The notes under the pieces were generated by a model that made no database searches, was not told where the DNA came from, and was given only the letters and a program-made list of their open reading frames with translations. DNA of 64,000 nucleotides. It comes from Candidatus Peregrinibacteria bacterium (GTDB lineage Bacteria > Patescibacteriota > Gracilibacteria > UBA1369). Shown here piece by piece: positions 7,352 to 15,171 of this stretch. Position 1 is the first letter of the stretch, and each line of letters starts with the position of its first letter. The position numbers and the translations under genes are program-made. The DNA is taken from positions 21,969-85,968 of the forward strand of contig JADZCU010000045.1 in assembly GCA_020851415.1 (NCBI GenBank), written 5' to 3'.

Positions 7352-9688
7352 ATGGCGGGTGCTCAAGACTCAAATTTGGAAGATGAGAATCAGGATGACC
7401 TGGACTCGAAAACCCAGGCGAATGACGTGCCTGCCACGGGTTCGGAAAAGAAAAAGAAAACACCTGAACAAATCGAACGTGAGCGTATGCGCAGACGTCG
7501 CCGTCGACAACGACAGCGGATTATGCGTAGTGTGCAAGCGATTCCCGATGCAGAAAAAAATCAAACCCAAAAACCGGGTGACGCTGAAAAAGTTGTTGAT
7601 GAAAAAAAACTGAGAGAGGATCGTGAGCGGAAGCAGCAATTGCGTGAGGAGTCACATCCGAGGGTTTTGGATGCGAATGTTCCGCCGGATATGAAATTTG
7701 ATAAGCCGGTGAATAATGATCAGGGCTTTGGGGAATTGGATGAGAAAAAAAAGAAGGATGAAGCGGAAAAATTGCAGAAAGAAAAAAATGAGCGTGATGA
7801 AAAAGAAAAGGCGCAATTGAAAAAGAAGGAACCTCAAGATGCTGAAAAACAGGAACCTAAAAAGGAGATAAAATCTGAACGACAGGTTGTTGAAGAGGAA
7901 TCACCGAAGATTGAAGAGCCGGATGAACCTGTTGCTGTTTATCATCCTGAACCTTCGTACACGACGAATAGTTTTGCTTTTGAAGAATCAAAAACAGAAA
8001 AACCATTGAGTGAGGGAATACAGGCTGAGCCAGATATTGATTTGGTTTCTGAGGAGAAAAATGCTGGTGAACCGGATTTGGAGTTGGTGTCTGAAGTGAT
8101 GGATAAAGGATCCGTTGAGCCGGAGAGTCAACCTCAAGAGATTGAGGAGCAGACTATTGAGGTTTCTGAAACAGAAAAAGAGCCGGCTGAGGGTGCTGTG
8201 AATCCAGAAGATGAAGCTCCTGTTTTGGAAGAGGAGTCGGAATTGGAATTAAATGAAGAACCTGCTCAACAAGTTTTGGCGGATGATAAAGACGATGAAC
8301 TTGATCTTACTCCATTGGAAAATCCTGAAGATGATACGTTGGTTCCTGCAGATTCTGTGGTGGATGAGGTCCCTATTTTCCCGACTACAGAGGAAAATGC
8401 TCCGGCAGAGGAGGCGCCTGAAGATGAGTTAACTTTTGGTGACTCGAATGATGGAAATGAAGGACCGTTGATTCCGACCGGTAAAATGCGTGAGGATCAT
8501 GGAGGGGCTTCTGCAGATTTACAGCAGGCCTATGAAAGTAACCCGATTATACGAACTCCCGGTACGACCGAGAGTCCGAACGCTTTGAATGAGAATGTTG
8601 AGCCTGAATCGAAAGAGGCCACAGATGATATTTCAGAGAAACCCGAGAAAAAAGAGGAAGCAAATGTTGCTGAGGAGTTAAATGAAAAAAAGGCTCCGGC
8701 TGTGGATTTTGCTATGAAGTTGGCAAAATCGATCAGTGAAGTTTTGAAAAAAATTATTCCAGCGGTGGGAGGTTTTTTTGGCGGGGCAGGAAAATTTTTG
8801 AAAGGTATTTTTGGTAAATTGAATATTCGTGTGGTTGGAGGACTGGTATCTGTGCTTGTTGTGGTTGGTTTGGGATATTTTGGATTTACACAAAAATGGC
8901 ATGAACAGGCCTGGGGATTTGTGAGTGGAACTTTTGGGTCTTTCTTTAAACCGAAAGCTGAGGAACCAAAGGTGGAGATAAAACCCGACGTGAATGATCA
9001 GCGTGCTTTTGGGATAACGACTGGTTTGCTTTTTGCCGGAAATAAAGGGGCGGCCTCTGACCGATTGCCAGGAAATATCTGGATTGCTTTGTACTATGGT
9101 GCGTTACAGGAGCCCCGTGTTCAGGGGGAAACGGGTGTTTCTGCGGCAACTTTTTTTGGTGAATTGAGAGATCAGGCCGATTTTGTGAATGTGTATGTTG
9201 AGTATGTGGATAACCTGGAACACATGCAGAGTTTGTATAAAACCGATGTGTATAAGCTTTTGGATCAGACTACCAGACGTGATGAGGCGCTTTTGAAGCA
9301 TCTGGATGAGTTGAAAGCTATGAAGGAAGAAGGTATGAGGATTCAGACTCAACTTGGTATTAACCTGGATGATTTGAAGGTTTCTTATGAGAGTTTGAAT
9401 GGTGAAAAAAATAAGGGTGAAACAGACTTTTTTGCGGCATTGGCTGATTTGCAGGGACAAAAAAGTGATACTTTGTTGAAACAGTTTATTGAGGTTTCAC
9501 AAAAGCAGATTGCTTTGAAAGCCCGTATTGCCGCTTTGGGGAAACTTCAGTCGTACTATGTTACAGCCCTGGCTCGTTTGGATAAACGGCTTGAGGCGAT
9601 TGATAAGAATCGTGATCCGTTGATTCAGGGGATTCGGGTTGTGGATGTGCCGGGGTCCGACCTGGATTTGATTATCCGCGAGCAGTAG
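7352..9688 (+). CDS. Large charged single-pass membrane protein, unknown function
   Basis: 778 residues starting at the ATG at 7352 (a TTG at 7343 in frame is less likely). Residues 1-60 end in a very basic patch (MRRRRRRQRQR). Residues about 70-450 are dominated by Glu, Asp, Lys and Pro, low in complexity and probably disordered. A Gly-rich amphipathic stretch near 475-490 leads into one membrane helix at about 494-514. The C-terminal about 260 residues contain long helices (DKTYKL-like and LARLDKRLEAI) that may form a coiled-coil domain outside the cell. No known domain is recognised. The topology is that of a cytoplasmic acidic tail anchored to an external helical domain. It ends with a TAG that forms part of a nested palindrome. 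Confidence 0.7.
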   Translation: MAGAQDSNLEDENQDDLDSKTQANDVPATGSEKKKKTPEQIERERMRRRRRRQRQRIMRSVQAIPDAEKNQTQKPGDAEKVVDEKKLREDRERKQQLREESHPRVLDANVPPDMKFDKPVNNDQGFGELDEKKKKDEAEKLQKEKNERDEKEKAQLKKKEPQDAEKQEPKKEIKSERQVVEEESPKIEEPDEPVAVYHPEPSYTTNSFAFEESKTEKPLSEGIQAEPDIDLVSEEKNAGEPDLELVSEVMDKGSVEPESQPQEIEEQTIEVSETEKEPAEGAVNPEDEAPVLEEESELELNEEPAQQVLADDKDDELDLTPLENPEDDTLVPADSVVDEVPIFPTTEENAPAEEAPEDELTFGDSNDGNEGPLIPTGKMREDHGGASADLQQAYESNPIIRTPGTTESPNALNENVEPESKEATDDISEKPEKKEEANVAEELNEKKAPAVDFAMKLAKSISEVLKKIIPAVGGFFGGAGKFLKGIFGKLNIRVVGGLVSVLVVVGLGYFGFTQKWHEQAWGFVSGTFGSFFKPKAEEPKVEIKPDVNDQRAFGITTGLLFAGNKGAASDRLPGNIWIALYYGALQEPRVQGETGVSAATFFGELRDQADFVNVYVEYVDNLEHMQSLYKTDVYKLLDQTTRRDEALLKHLDELKAMKEEGMRIQTQLGINLDDLKVSYESLNGEKNKGETDFFAALADLQGQKSDTLLKQFIEVSQKQIALKARIAALGKLQSYYVTALARLDKRLEAIDKNRDPLIQGIRVVDVPGSDLDLIIREQ

Positions 9689-9810
9689 TAGTGCTGAAAA
9701 AACGCCTCTTACTTCGTTAAAAACCTAAAAGCAGCTCACCGTATTTGCGAATACGGATCGCTTTGCTTTTAGGTTTTTGCCTCGTAATAGGCATTTTTTG
9801 AGCACTACTA
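9686..9810 (+). repeat. Three-tier nested palindrome, copy 1
   Basis: Outer arms 9686-9712 and 9784-9810 pair at 24 of 27 positions and start within the TAG stop of the upstream gene. The middle arms, 9719-9733 and 9764-9778, are a perfect 15 bp. The inner stem, 9739-9745 with 9750-9756, is a perfect 7 bp closed by TGCG. The unpaired parts TTCGT, GCTCA, ATCGCTT and CCTC recur in copy 2 (16646-16767) although the stems differ. Function unknown. It could act as a terminator, but it is much longer than the simple terminators elsewhere in the window. Confidence 0.85.
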
Positions 9811-9836
9811 AGAGCAAAATTCACTTTTAAATAAAG

Positions 9837-9866
9837 TTTGCCTTTTTTTTGAGGAAAGGTTATTCT
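9837..9866 (+). promoter_or_regulatory. Possible relA promoter
   Basis: TTTGCC at 9837-9842, 18 bases, TATTCT at 9861-9866, leaving about 15 leader bases before the ATG at 9888. AAGG at 9877-9880 is the closest thing to a Shine-Dalgarno site among the starts inspected. Confidence 0.4.
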
Positions 9867-9887
9867 TAAGCGTCCTTAAGGCTTACT

Positions 9888-12143
9888 ATGGCCACTTTCG
9901 CAAAGTTAAAGGAAAGAGTTCAGGAAATGAATCCCGGCTGTGACGCGAAGCGGCTGGAAGAGGCCTTTGTGTATGCAAAGAAGCGATTTGATGGCTTGTA
10001 CCATTCATCCGGTGAAACGTATGTGCAGCATGTGCTTTTGGTTGCGATGAATCTGTTGGATTTTCATCCGGACGACAATATGATTATTGCGGCGCTGCTT
10101 CATTCTTTGCCGAATACGAACAGTTATGATCCAACCAACATAGAGAAACATTTTGGGAGCGATGTGGCGGATTTGGTGGTTGCGATGGAACGGTTGAATA
10201 TTGTGAAAAAGGTTGATCAGAAGACTGAGCTGGAAAATTTGCGTAAAATGTTTTTGGCAATGGCCAAGGATATTCGAGTGGTGCTGCTGCTTCTAGCGGA
10301 CAGGTTGCAAACCATGTCGGCTTTGGAGAGTGAACCAGCTTCGGTACGAAAGACTCAGGCTCAGAAGACGATGAGTATTTATGCTCCGATTGCGGCGCGT
10401 CTTGGTATCTATACTTACAAAGGGTTGCTTGAGGATTTGAGTTTTAAAATTCTTTCTCCACGTCAGTATGAGAACCTTTTGGCCCAGCTAAAGGATTATC
10501 AGTTTAAGCGCGGGCGTTCCATGGAGGAGACCAAAAAAGAGCTGGACGATTTTTTGAAGGCCAATAATATTTCTGCCGTTGTGGATGGACGTATTAAGAA
10601 TGTTTATAGTATTTATAAAAAACTGAAAATTAAGAATCATACGACGATCAGTGATATTCACGATATTTTTGCGATTCGCGTTATTTTGCCGACGAAACGA
10701 TCTCCACGGGGTGAAGAGGCGGTTGATCATTTGTATGCCGTGCTTGGTTTGATTCACAGCAAATGGAGACCGATTCCGAACCGTTTTAAGGATTATGTGG
10801 CTATGCCGAAACCCAATGGTTATAAGAGTTTGCATACTGCGGTGCTTGGCCTTTCCATTGATTCGCCAAATCAGTCCACGGAGATTCAGATCCGCTCTCA
10901 AAAGATGCATGAGGAAGCTGAATATGGTGTTGCTTCTCATTGGCTGTATGAAGATATGAAAAAGGCACTCAACAGGTATCACACTGACCGTAACGCCAGA
11001 CATGGCGTGATTTTGGAGACTGAACCGGCCAGAAACTATCTGCAGTGGATTGAGGCTTTGTCCAGTGTTCAGAAGGAGCTTCAAGAGGGAAAAGATTTTA
11101 GTGAATCGATGGGACTGGATGTGTTTAGTGACCGGATTTTTGTGCTCACTCCGCAGGGGCAGGTGAAAGATTTGCCGCTTGGTTCTACACCGCTGGATTT
11201 TGCTTATTCGGTTCATACTGATTTGGGGAACCGTTGTGTGCATGCAAGGGTGAATGGTGTGGTTGTGCCGCTTAATTATGAATTGAAAAACGGTGAAGTG
11301 GTGGAGATTGAAACGAACGCGAAGGCAAATCCAAAACTTCATTGGGTATCTTTTGTGAAAACTGTTTCGGCTAAAAATAAGATCAGGGCTTTTTTTAGGG
11401 GACTTGATAAAGACAGAAGTTTCCGTGATGGGAGAGAGCTGATCAATAAGCATTTGTTGAAACTCAAGAAACCTTTGCTTGATGATGATCTTTCGTTGTT
11501 CCGTTTTTATAACGGGAAAAGACTTTCTTATAAAGAGCGTGTGGGGCTTATTGAAGAGATTGGTAATGGGTCGGTCTTGCCGGCTCCGGTGGTGCGTAAA
11601 GCTTTGGGGCAGGCTGAAGTTAGACCGGTCGAGGCGTTGTCTGCGGATGAAACTTCTAAAGTTCTTTTACCCAAGATTCAGCAAAAAAGACGAGCGGGTG
11701 ATAGTGCTTTAACTATTTCCGGTGAAACCGGAGTTCCGTATCGATTTGCTTCTTGTTGCAAACCAACAGATGCCGACGCCATTGTTGCCTATGTTACTCG
11801 CGGTCATGCCGTGACGGTTCATAAAGAGAGCTGTAAAGTTTTGCGACAGGCTGATCAGAGCCGTTTGATTGACGCGAACTGGGGCGGGCATGTGGATTAT
11901 CATCGTTTTCCGGTGAAGGTGCGGTTGACGGCACAGGATCGTATTGGACTTATTCGTGATATTGCTGATGTTATTTCTTCGGCCAATATCAATATTTTAG
12001 ATTTTGGGAAAGAGCAGCGTCTGGAGCGTGAGATTGAACGTGAGATGATTTTGGAAGTGATCAGTCAGGATCAGTTTCAGGATGTTTTGCAAAAACTTCG
12101 CCGGGTACGAAATATTGTGGGAGTTCAGCAGTCGGAGTCTTAG
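9888..12143 (+). CDS. (p)ppGpp synthetase of the RelA/SpoT family, hydrolase site degenerate
   Basis: 751 residues with the long RSH layout: HD-like domain (about 25-180), synthetase (about 225-345), TGS (about 410-465) and C-terminal ACT (about 680-750). The synthetase keeps the RIKNVYSIYKK helix, RFKDYVAMPKPNGYKSLH and EIQIRSQKMHEEAEYG, so it should transfer pyrophosphate from ATP to GDP/GTP. The hydrolase site is damaged: the HD pair is H72-S73, the following Glu-Asp is replaced by Pro-Asn, and the LADRLHNM motif reads LADRLQTM, losing the Asn. It therefore looks like a synthetase-only enzyme, yet it has the RxKD loop typical of bifunctional Rel rather than the ExDD loop of RelA. TGS and ACT suggest ribosome and uncharged-tRNA sensing. 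Confidence 0.93.
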   Translation: MATFAKLKERVQEMNPGCDAKRLEEAFVYAKKRFDGLYHSSGETYVQHVLLVAMNLLDFHPDDNMIIAALLHSLPNTNSYDPTNIEKHFGSDVADLVVAMERLNIVKKVDQKTELENLRKMFLAMAKDIRVVLLLLADRLQTMSALESEPASVRKTQAQKTMSIYAPIAARLGIYTYKGLLEDLSFKILSPRQYENLLAQLKDYQFKRGRSMEETKKELDDFLKANNISAVVDGRIKNVYSIYKKLKIKNHTTISDIHDIFAIRVILPTKRSPRGEEAVDHLYAVLGLIHSKWRPIPNRFKDYVAMPKPNGYKSLHTAVLGLSIDSPNQSTEIQIRSQKMHEEAEYGVASHWLYEDMKKALNRYHTDRNARHGVILETEPARNYLQWIEALSSVQKELQEGKDFSESMGLDVFSDRIFVLTPQGQVKDLPLGSTPLDFAYSVHTDLGNRCVHARVNGVVVPLNYELKNGEVVEIETNAKANPKLHWVSFVKTVSAKNKIRAFFRGLDKDRSFRDGRELINKHLLKLKKPLLDDDLSLFRFYNGKRLSYKERVGLIEEIGNGSVLPAPVVRKALGQAEVRPVEALSADETSKVLLPKIQQKRRAGDSALTISGETGVPYRFASCCKPTDADAIVAYVTRGHAVTVHKESCKVLRQADQSRLIDANWGGHVDYHRFPVKVRLTAQDRIGLIRDIADVISSANINILDFGKEQRLEREIEREMILEVISQDQFQDVLQKLRRVRNIVGVQQSES

Positions 12144-12883
12144 GCTCGGGGGGCGAGGATGTGGTGGGTGTTTATTTCTCGTTCCAGGAAGTTATGCAGG
12201 AAGAAATCTGTGAGTTTTTTGAGATGGTTTTCTTCGCTTAAGGTAAGCGCGAATTTTTCAATGGTCTCGTACGTTTGCTGGTGAAGATGATAGCCGAGTT
12301 TTGCGATAGTAAACGGAACGATGGCAACCTGCTTATGCGCTGTACTACAATCGTAACAGGTTATCTGCCCGCCTTCTTCCAGTGTAATATGGTCTGTTTC
12401 CAGCCATTTTCTTTGGCAAACGGTGCAGTGCGCGAAATCGGGCAGGACGCCGAGTTCGGCCAGGAGTTTGATTTTGAAAGATTCTACGGTGAGTGTGGTT
12501 TTGGTGGTTTTGCTGAGCTGTTCAAGTGTTGTGCGGATAAGTTCAAAGAGTCTTGTCCCGGTTTCTGTTGAGTAGGTGGTTTTTTGGACGATTTCAAGTA
12601 GGAGGAGCGCCATGACGGAACGTTCCAGGTCGTCGCGGATTTCTTTGTGGGTATTAACGGCCTGACATTGGGTAATGGTGAAATGAGGGCCGTTGCAATA
12701 CAGCTGAATGCGGCAGATGTTGAGTGTGTCCAGGTGGCCGGTGAAATTGCTGTGAATTTTGCGGGCGCCTTTGGCTGTGGCTTGGATACGTCCAAGAGTC
12801 GGGGTGTACAGTGTTACACTGACATCGTGTTCGCCGCGCGGATGTTTTTTGAGGATGACGGCGTCTACCGTTAGATTTCTCAT
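12140..12883 (-). CDS. recO: DNA repair protein RecO
   Basis: 247 residues, normal length. It has an N-terminal OB fold (TVDAVILKKHPRGEHDVSVTLYT), then the helical domain with a four-Cys zinc site, CTVC at about 177 and CYDC about 20 residues later. RecO loads RecA on SSB-coated DNA together with RecR. The start overlaps the ftsX stop by 4 bases, implying translational coupling. Its 3' end overlaps the convergent relA-like gene by 4 bases. Confidence 0.93.
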   Translation of the reverse strand: MRNLTVDAVILKKHPRGEHDVSVTLYTPTLGRIQATAKGARKIHSNFTGHLDTLNICRIQLYCNGPHFTITQCQAVNTHKEIRDDLERSVMALLLLEIVQKTTYSTETGTRLFELIRTTLEQLSKTTKTTLTVESFKIKLLAELGVLPDFAHCTVCQRKWLETDHITLEEGGQITCYDCSTAHKQVAIVPFTIAKLGYHLHQQTYETIEKFALTLSEENHLKKLTDFFLHNFLEREINTHHILAPRA

Positions 12884-13932
12884 GCGTTAACCGTAAGTTT
12901 GCCTTTGAGATATTTTTCAACGGCTGAATAGCTGCTGATAATTGCCAGCATTACGCTGATGAAGAGTTCGCCCAGAATGATGCGGTCGAACTGAAGGCTT
13001 TGATAGTAGTCCCAGAGGTTGCTGTTTTCAATTTGGATCGAGTTGCTGAGGAAAGCCAAAATCATAAAACTGACCAGGATGGCGAAAACGCCGTAGAGTA
13101 TTCCTTCAAAAATGAACGGCATGCGAATGAAATTTGGTGTGGCTCCCACCAGGCGCATGATGTGGATTTCGCTTCTGCGGGTGTAAATGGTGAGCTGAAT
13201 GGCGTTTACCACTACCAGTGTTCCACCTAAAACGAAGACCAGTACCATCCAGAAAATGATCTGTCTGACGAATTTGCTGACGTTTCCTAAGTTTTTGGCG
13301 ACTGCAGAAAGGATCAGGCTTTCGTTGCTGCTGCCCTGGGTTATGTAACTTTGCATGAGCGGTTTGTATTCAGGCTTTTCCAGAAGTGTTTGCACGTTGA
13401 TGTGATCTTCGGCGCTGCTGGTTGTTATGCTGATGCTTGGGGGAAGGGGATTTTTGAGGTTGAATTTGCGTAAGAAGTCTGCGGTTTTTGGATGGGTTTT
13501 TCCTACAATTCCCAGAGCTTCATCTTTTGATGTGTATTTGACCTGTTTTACTCCATCTACCTGTTCAAGGGCTTCGGTGAGATGTTTGGCGTCATAAAAA
13601 TCTATATCGTCACGCAGATAGATGACTATGTCTACGTGTTCACTGAGGGTTTGCAGCGCTTCGTTGCTGACAAACTGAATGGTGAGAATGATGTTGAATA
13701 TGAAAATGATGACAGCCATCACCATAACGGTAGCGATGGAGAGTACTTTGTTGCGCCAAAAATTTGCGAGGCCGAGTTTGAGCCCACGACCGAACGCCAC
13801 CAGTACGTTTCCTGTTGCATCCAAAGCTTTGAGTTTTTTCTGCTTTACCGGAGCTTTGAGTGTTTTAGGTTTTTCTTTGGTGTGCGCTGCTATTTTAGGC
13901 GCCGGTTTTTGTGGCAGATATTGGCTGTTCAT
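12880..13932 (-). CDS. ftsX: Cell division protein FtsX
   Basis: 350 residues. A basic cytoplasmic tail of about 50 residues precedes the first membrane helix (about 68-90). An external loop of about 120 residues with the FtsX-type IVIYLRDDID strand follows, then three more helices in the C-terminal half. FtsX works with the ATPase FtsE to control peptidoglycan hydrolases at the septum. ftsE is not adjacent, which differs from the usual ftsEX pair. It overlaps the upstream nucleotidyltransferase gene by 38 bases and recO by 4. Confidence 0.93.
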   Translation of the reverse strand: MNSQYLPQKPAPKIAAHTKEKPKTLKAPVKQKKLKALDATGNVLVAFGRGLKLGLANFWRNKVLSIATVMVMAVIIFIFNIILTIQFVSNEALQTLSEHVDIVIYLRDDIDFYDAKHLTEALEQVDGVKQVKYTSKDEALGIVGKTHPKTADFLRKFNLKNPLPPSISITTSSAEDHINVQTLLEKPEYKPLMQSYITQGSSNESLILSAVAKNLGNVSKFVRQIIFWMVLVFVLGGTLVVVNAIQLTIYTRRSEIHIMRLVGATPNFIRMPFIFEGILYGVFAILVSFMILAFLSNSIQIENSNLWDYYQSLQFDRIILGELFISVMLAIISSYSAVEKYLKGKLTVNA

Positions 13933-14401
13933 ATCGTTTTATTTTGGAAATTGCTGTTTCTACTTCACCTTTTTCCTGCAGGGAACGTTTGATGAGTGAA
14001 GATTTGTAAACTTGAGGGAAGAAAGCTTCTACGCGCTCTACTACGGCGTTGAGTTTGAGATCGATCAGTGTTTTTTCGAGTTTTTGGGTGAAAATGAACT
14101 GATCATATCCAAGGGCGATGACCGACGGACGATATTTTTTGAGTACTTTGTGTTTGTCGCCGTGGAACCCCAGGATTACTTTATCTGCAATGCCACTTTG
14201 TTTTACGGTGTGGGCGCGCTGGTTTTCGCTGTGAACCGGCATTTCGCCTTTGGTTTGGCGGACGGTGCGGTCACGGGCTATAACCACAAGCAGGTAATCT
14301 CCCAATTCCTTGGCTTTTTTCAGGTAATATTCGTGACCTTCGTGAAAGTAGTCAAAAGTTCCGAAAGCCATTACTATTTTTTTATTCTTTGGTTCAAACA
14401 T
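13895..14401 (-). CDS. RibL-like adenylyl/cytidylyltransferase
   Basis: 168 residues with the nucleotidyltransferase signature GTFDYFHEGH at about 14-23, then VVIARDRTVRQTKG, ENQRAHTV and a PSVIALGYDQ motif. These match archaeal FAD synthetase RibL more closely than the N-terminal half of bacterial RibF. The likely reaction is FMN + ATP to FAD. The standalone riboflavin kinase at 33549-33923 would supply FMN. Other members of this superfamily (glycerol-3-phosphate or pantetheine-phosphate nucleotidyltransferases) are possible. The 3' end overlaps ftsX by 38 bases; upstream is a small membrane protein gene. Confidence 0.72.
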   Translation of the reverse strand: MFEPKNKKIVMAFGTFDYFHEGHEYYLKKAKELGDYLLVVIARDRTVRQTKGEMPVHSENQRAHTVKQSGIADKVILGFHGDKHKVLKKYRPSVIALGYDQFIFTQKLEKTLIDLKLNAVVERVEAFFPQVYKSSLIKRSLQEKGEVETAISKIKRYEQPISATKTGA

Positions 14402-14403
14402 GG

Positions 14404-14727
14404 TTACGACACGATTTTATCGGGTACAAGGAGGTTAATATAGATCAAAAACAGAAAAACGAGAAGTGCAATTGCGCCGATAATGTATCCTGCTACCTTT
14501 TTGTGATGTTCGTGTACGGCGGAATAGATGTTGGAAAGCCCGTACAAAAGCGCACTCATGGCGAAAGGTATATCCAGGATCCGATTCATGATGAAGCTGG
14601 TTGGCATCATGTAATTATTGCTTGCCATGAGGCCTGAAAAAATGTGCAAAATGCCAAGTACAATGAAGAAGACCAGAGATACCTTTCTGATGTTTTGAAC
14701 CGTTGTAGTTAAGGGGTTTTCAGACAA
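14404..14727 (-). CDS. Small membrane protein, three to four helices
   Basis: 107 residues starting with TTG at 14727; no ATG lies near the beginning. Hydrophobic segments at about 17-33, 55-67 and 79-100 indicate three helices with short loops. No family is recognised. It is the first gene of the minus-strand cluster with the RibL-like gene (gap 2 bases), ftsX and recO. Confidence 0.6.
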   Translation of the reverse strand: MSENPLTTTVQNIRKVSLVFFIVLGILHIFSGLMASNNYMMPTSFIMNRILDIPFAMSALLYGLSNIYSAVHEHHKKVAGYIIGAIALLVFLFLIYINLLVPDKIVS

Positions 14728-14774
14728 AAGATTGTTCTACTTACAAAATCTTTCAAAGTATACGTTCCCAGCTC

Positions 14775-14804
14775 TTGAGGAGCAAGATGTTTCTCATGTA
14801 AACT
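14775..14804 (+). promoter_or_regulatory. Possible gatCA promoter
   Basis: TTGAGG at 14775-14780, 18-base spacer, TAAACT at 14799-14804, then about 15 bases to the gatC ATG at 14826. Match to consensus is moderate. Confidence 0.4.
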
Positions 14805-14825
14805 GCCTTTGTAATTTCTACTTTT

Positions 14826-15116
14826 ATGCTTTCAATTGAACAGATAAAACATATAGCTAAACTGGCTCGCCTGGGGGTGTCCGACGTGGAGGCGGAGAAG
14901 TTTTCTCAACAGTTAAGCAGCATTCTTGGATATGTGGAACTTTTGAATGAGGTTGATGTGAAAGATGTTTTGCCGACTTCACAGGTTACGGGCTTGCAGA
15001 ATGTTATGCGTGAAGACACCGTGAAACCTTTCTGTACCAAGGAAGAACTTTTGGGGTGCACTGAACTTCCGGTGCAGTTGGATCAGATCAAAGTGAAACC
15101 AGTTATGAATCAGTAG
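14826..15116 (+). CDS. gatC: Aspartyl/glutamyl-tRNA amidotransferase subunit C
   Basis: 96 residues, the usual GatC length. It has the family start IKHIAKLARLGVS and the middle motif ILGYVELLNEVDV, ending with PTSQV and REDTV. GatC stabilises GatA and GatB in the complex that converts Glu-tRNA(Gln) and Asp-tRNA(Asn) to the amidated forms. It is followed by gatA after 55 bases; gatB is not in the window. Confidence 0.96.
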   Translation: MLSIEQIKHIAKLARLGVSDVEAEKFSQQLSSILGYVELLNEVDVKDVLPTSQVTGLQNVMREDTVKPFCTKEELLGCTELPVQLDQIKVKPVMNQ

Positions 15117-15171
15117 TTTGAGGTTTTTTTATTTCTTGAGGCGCCACGGATGTGCGCTTGAATCGAATGTT

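Noticed and set aside
15118..15171. Upstream TTG start of gatA
   Set aside because: The added residues (RFFYFLRRHGC) do not fit the family, and an ATG at 15172 gives the normal N-terminus.
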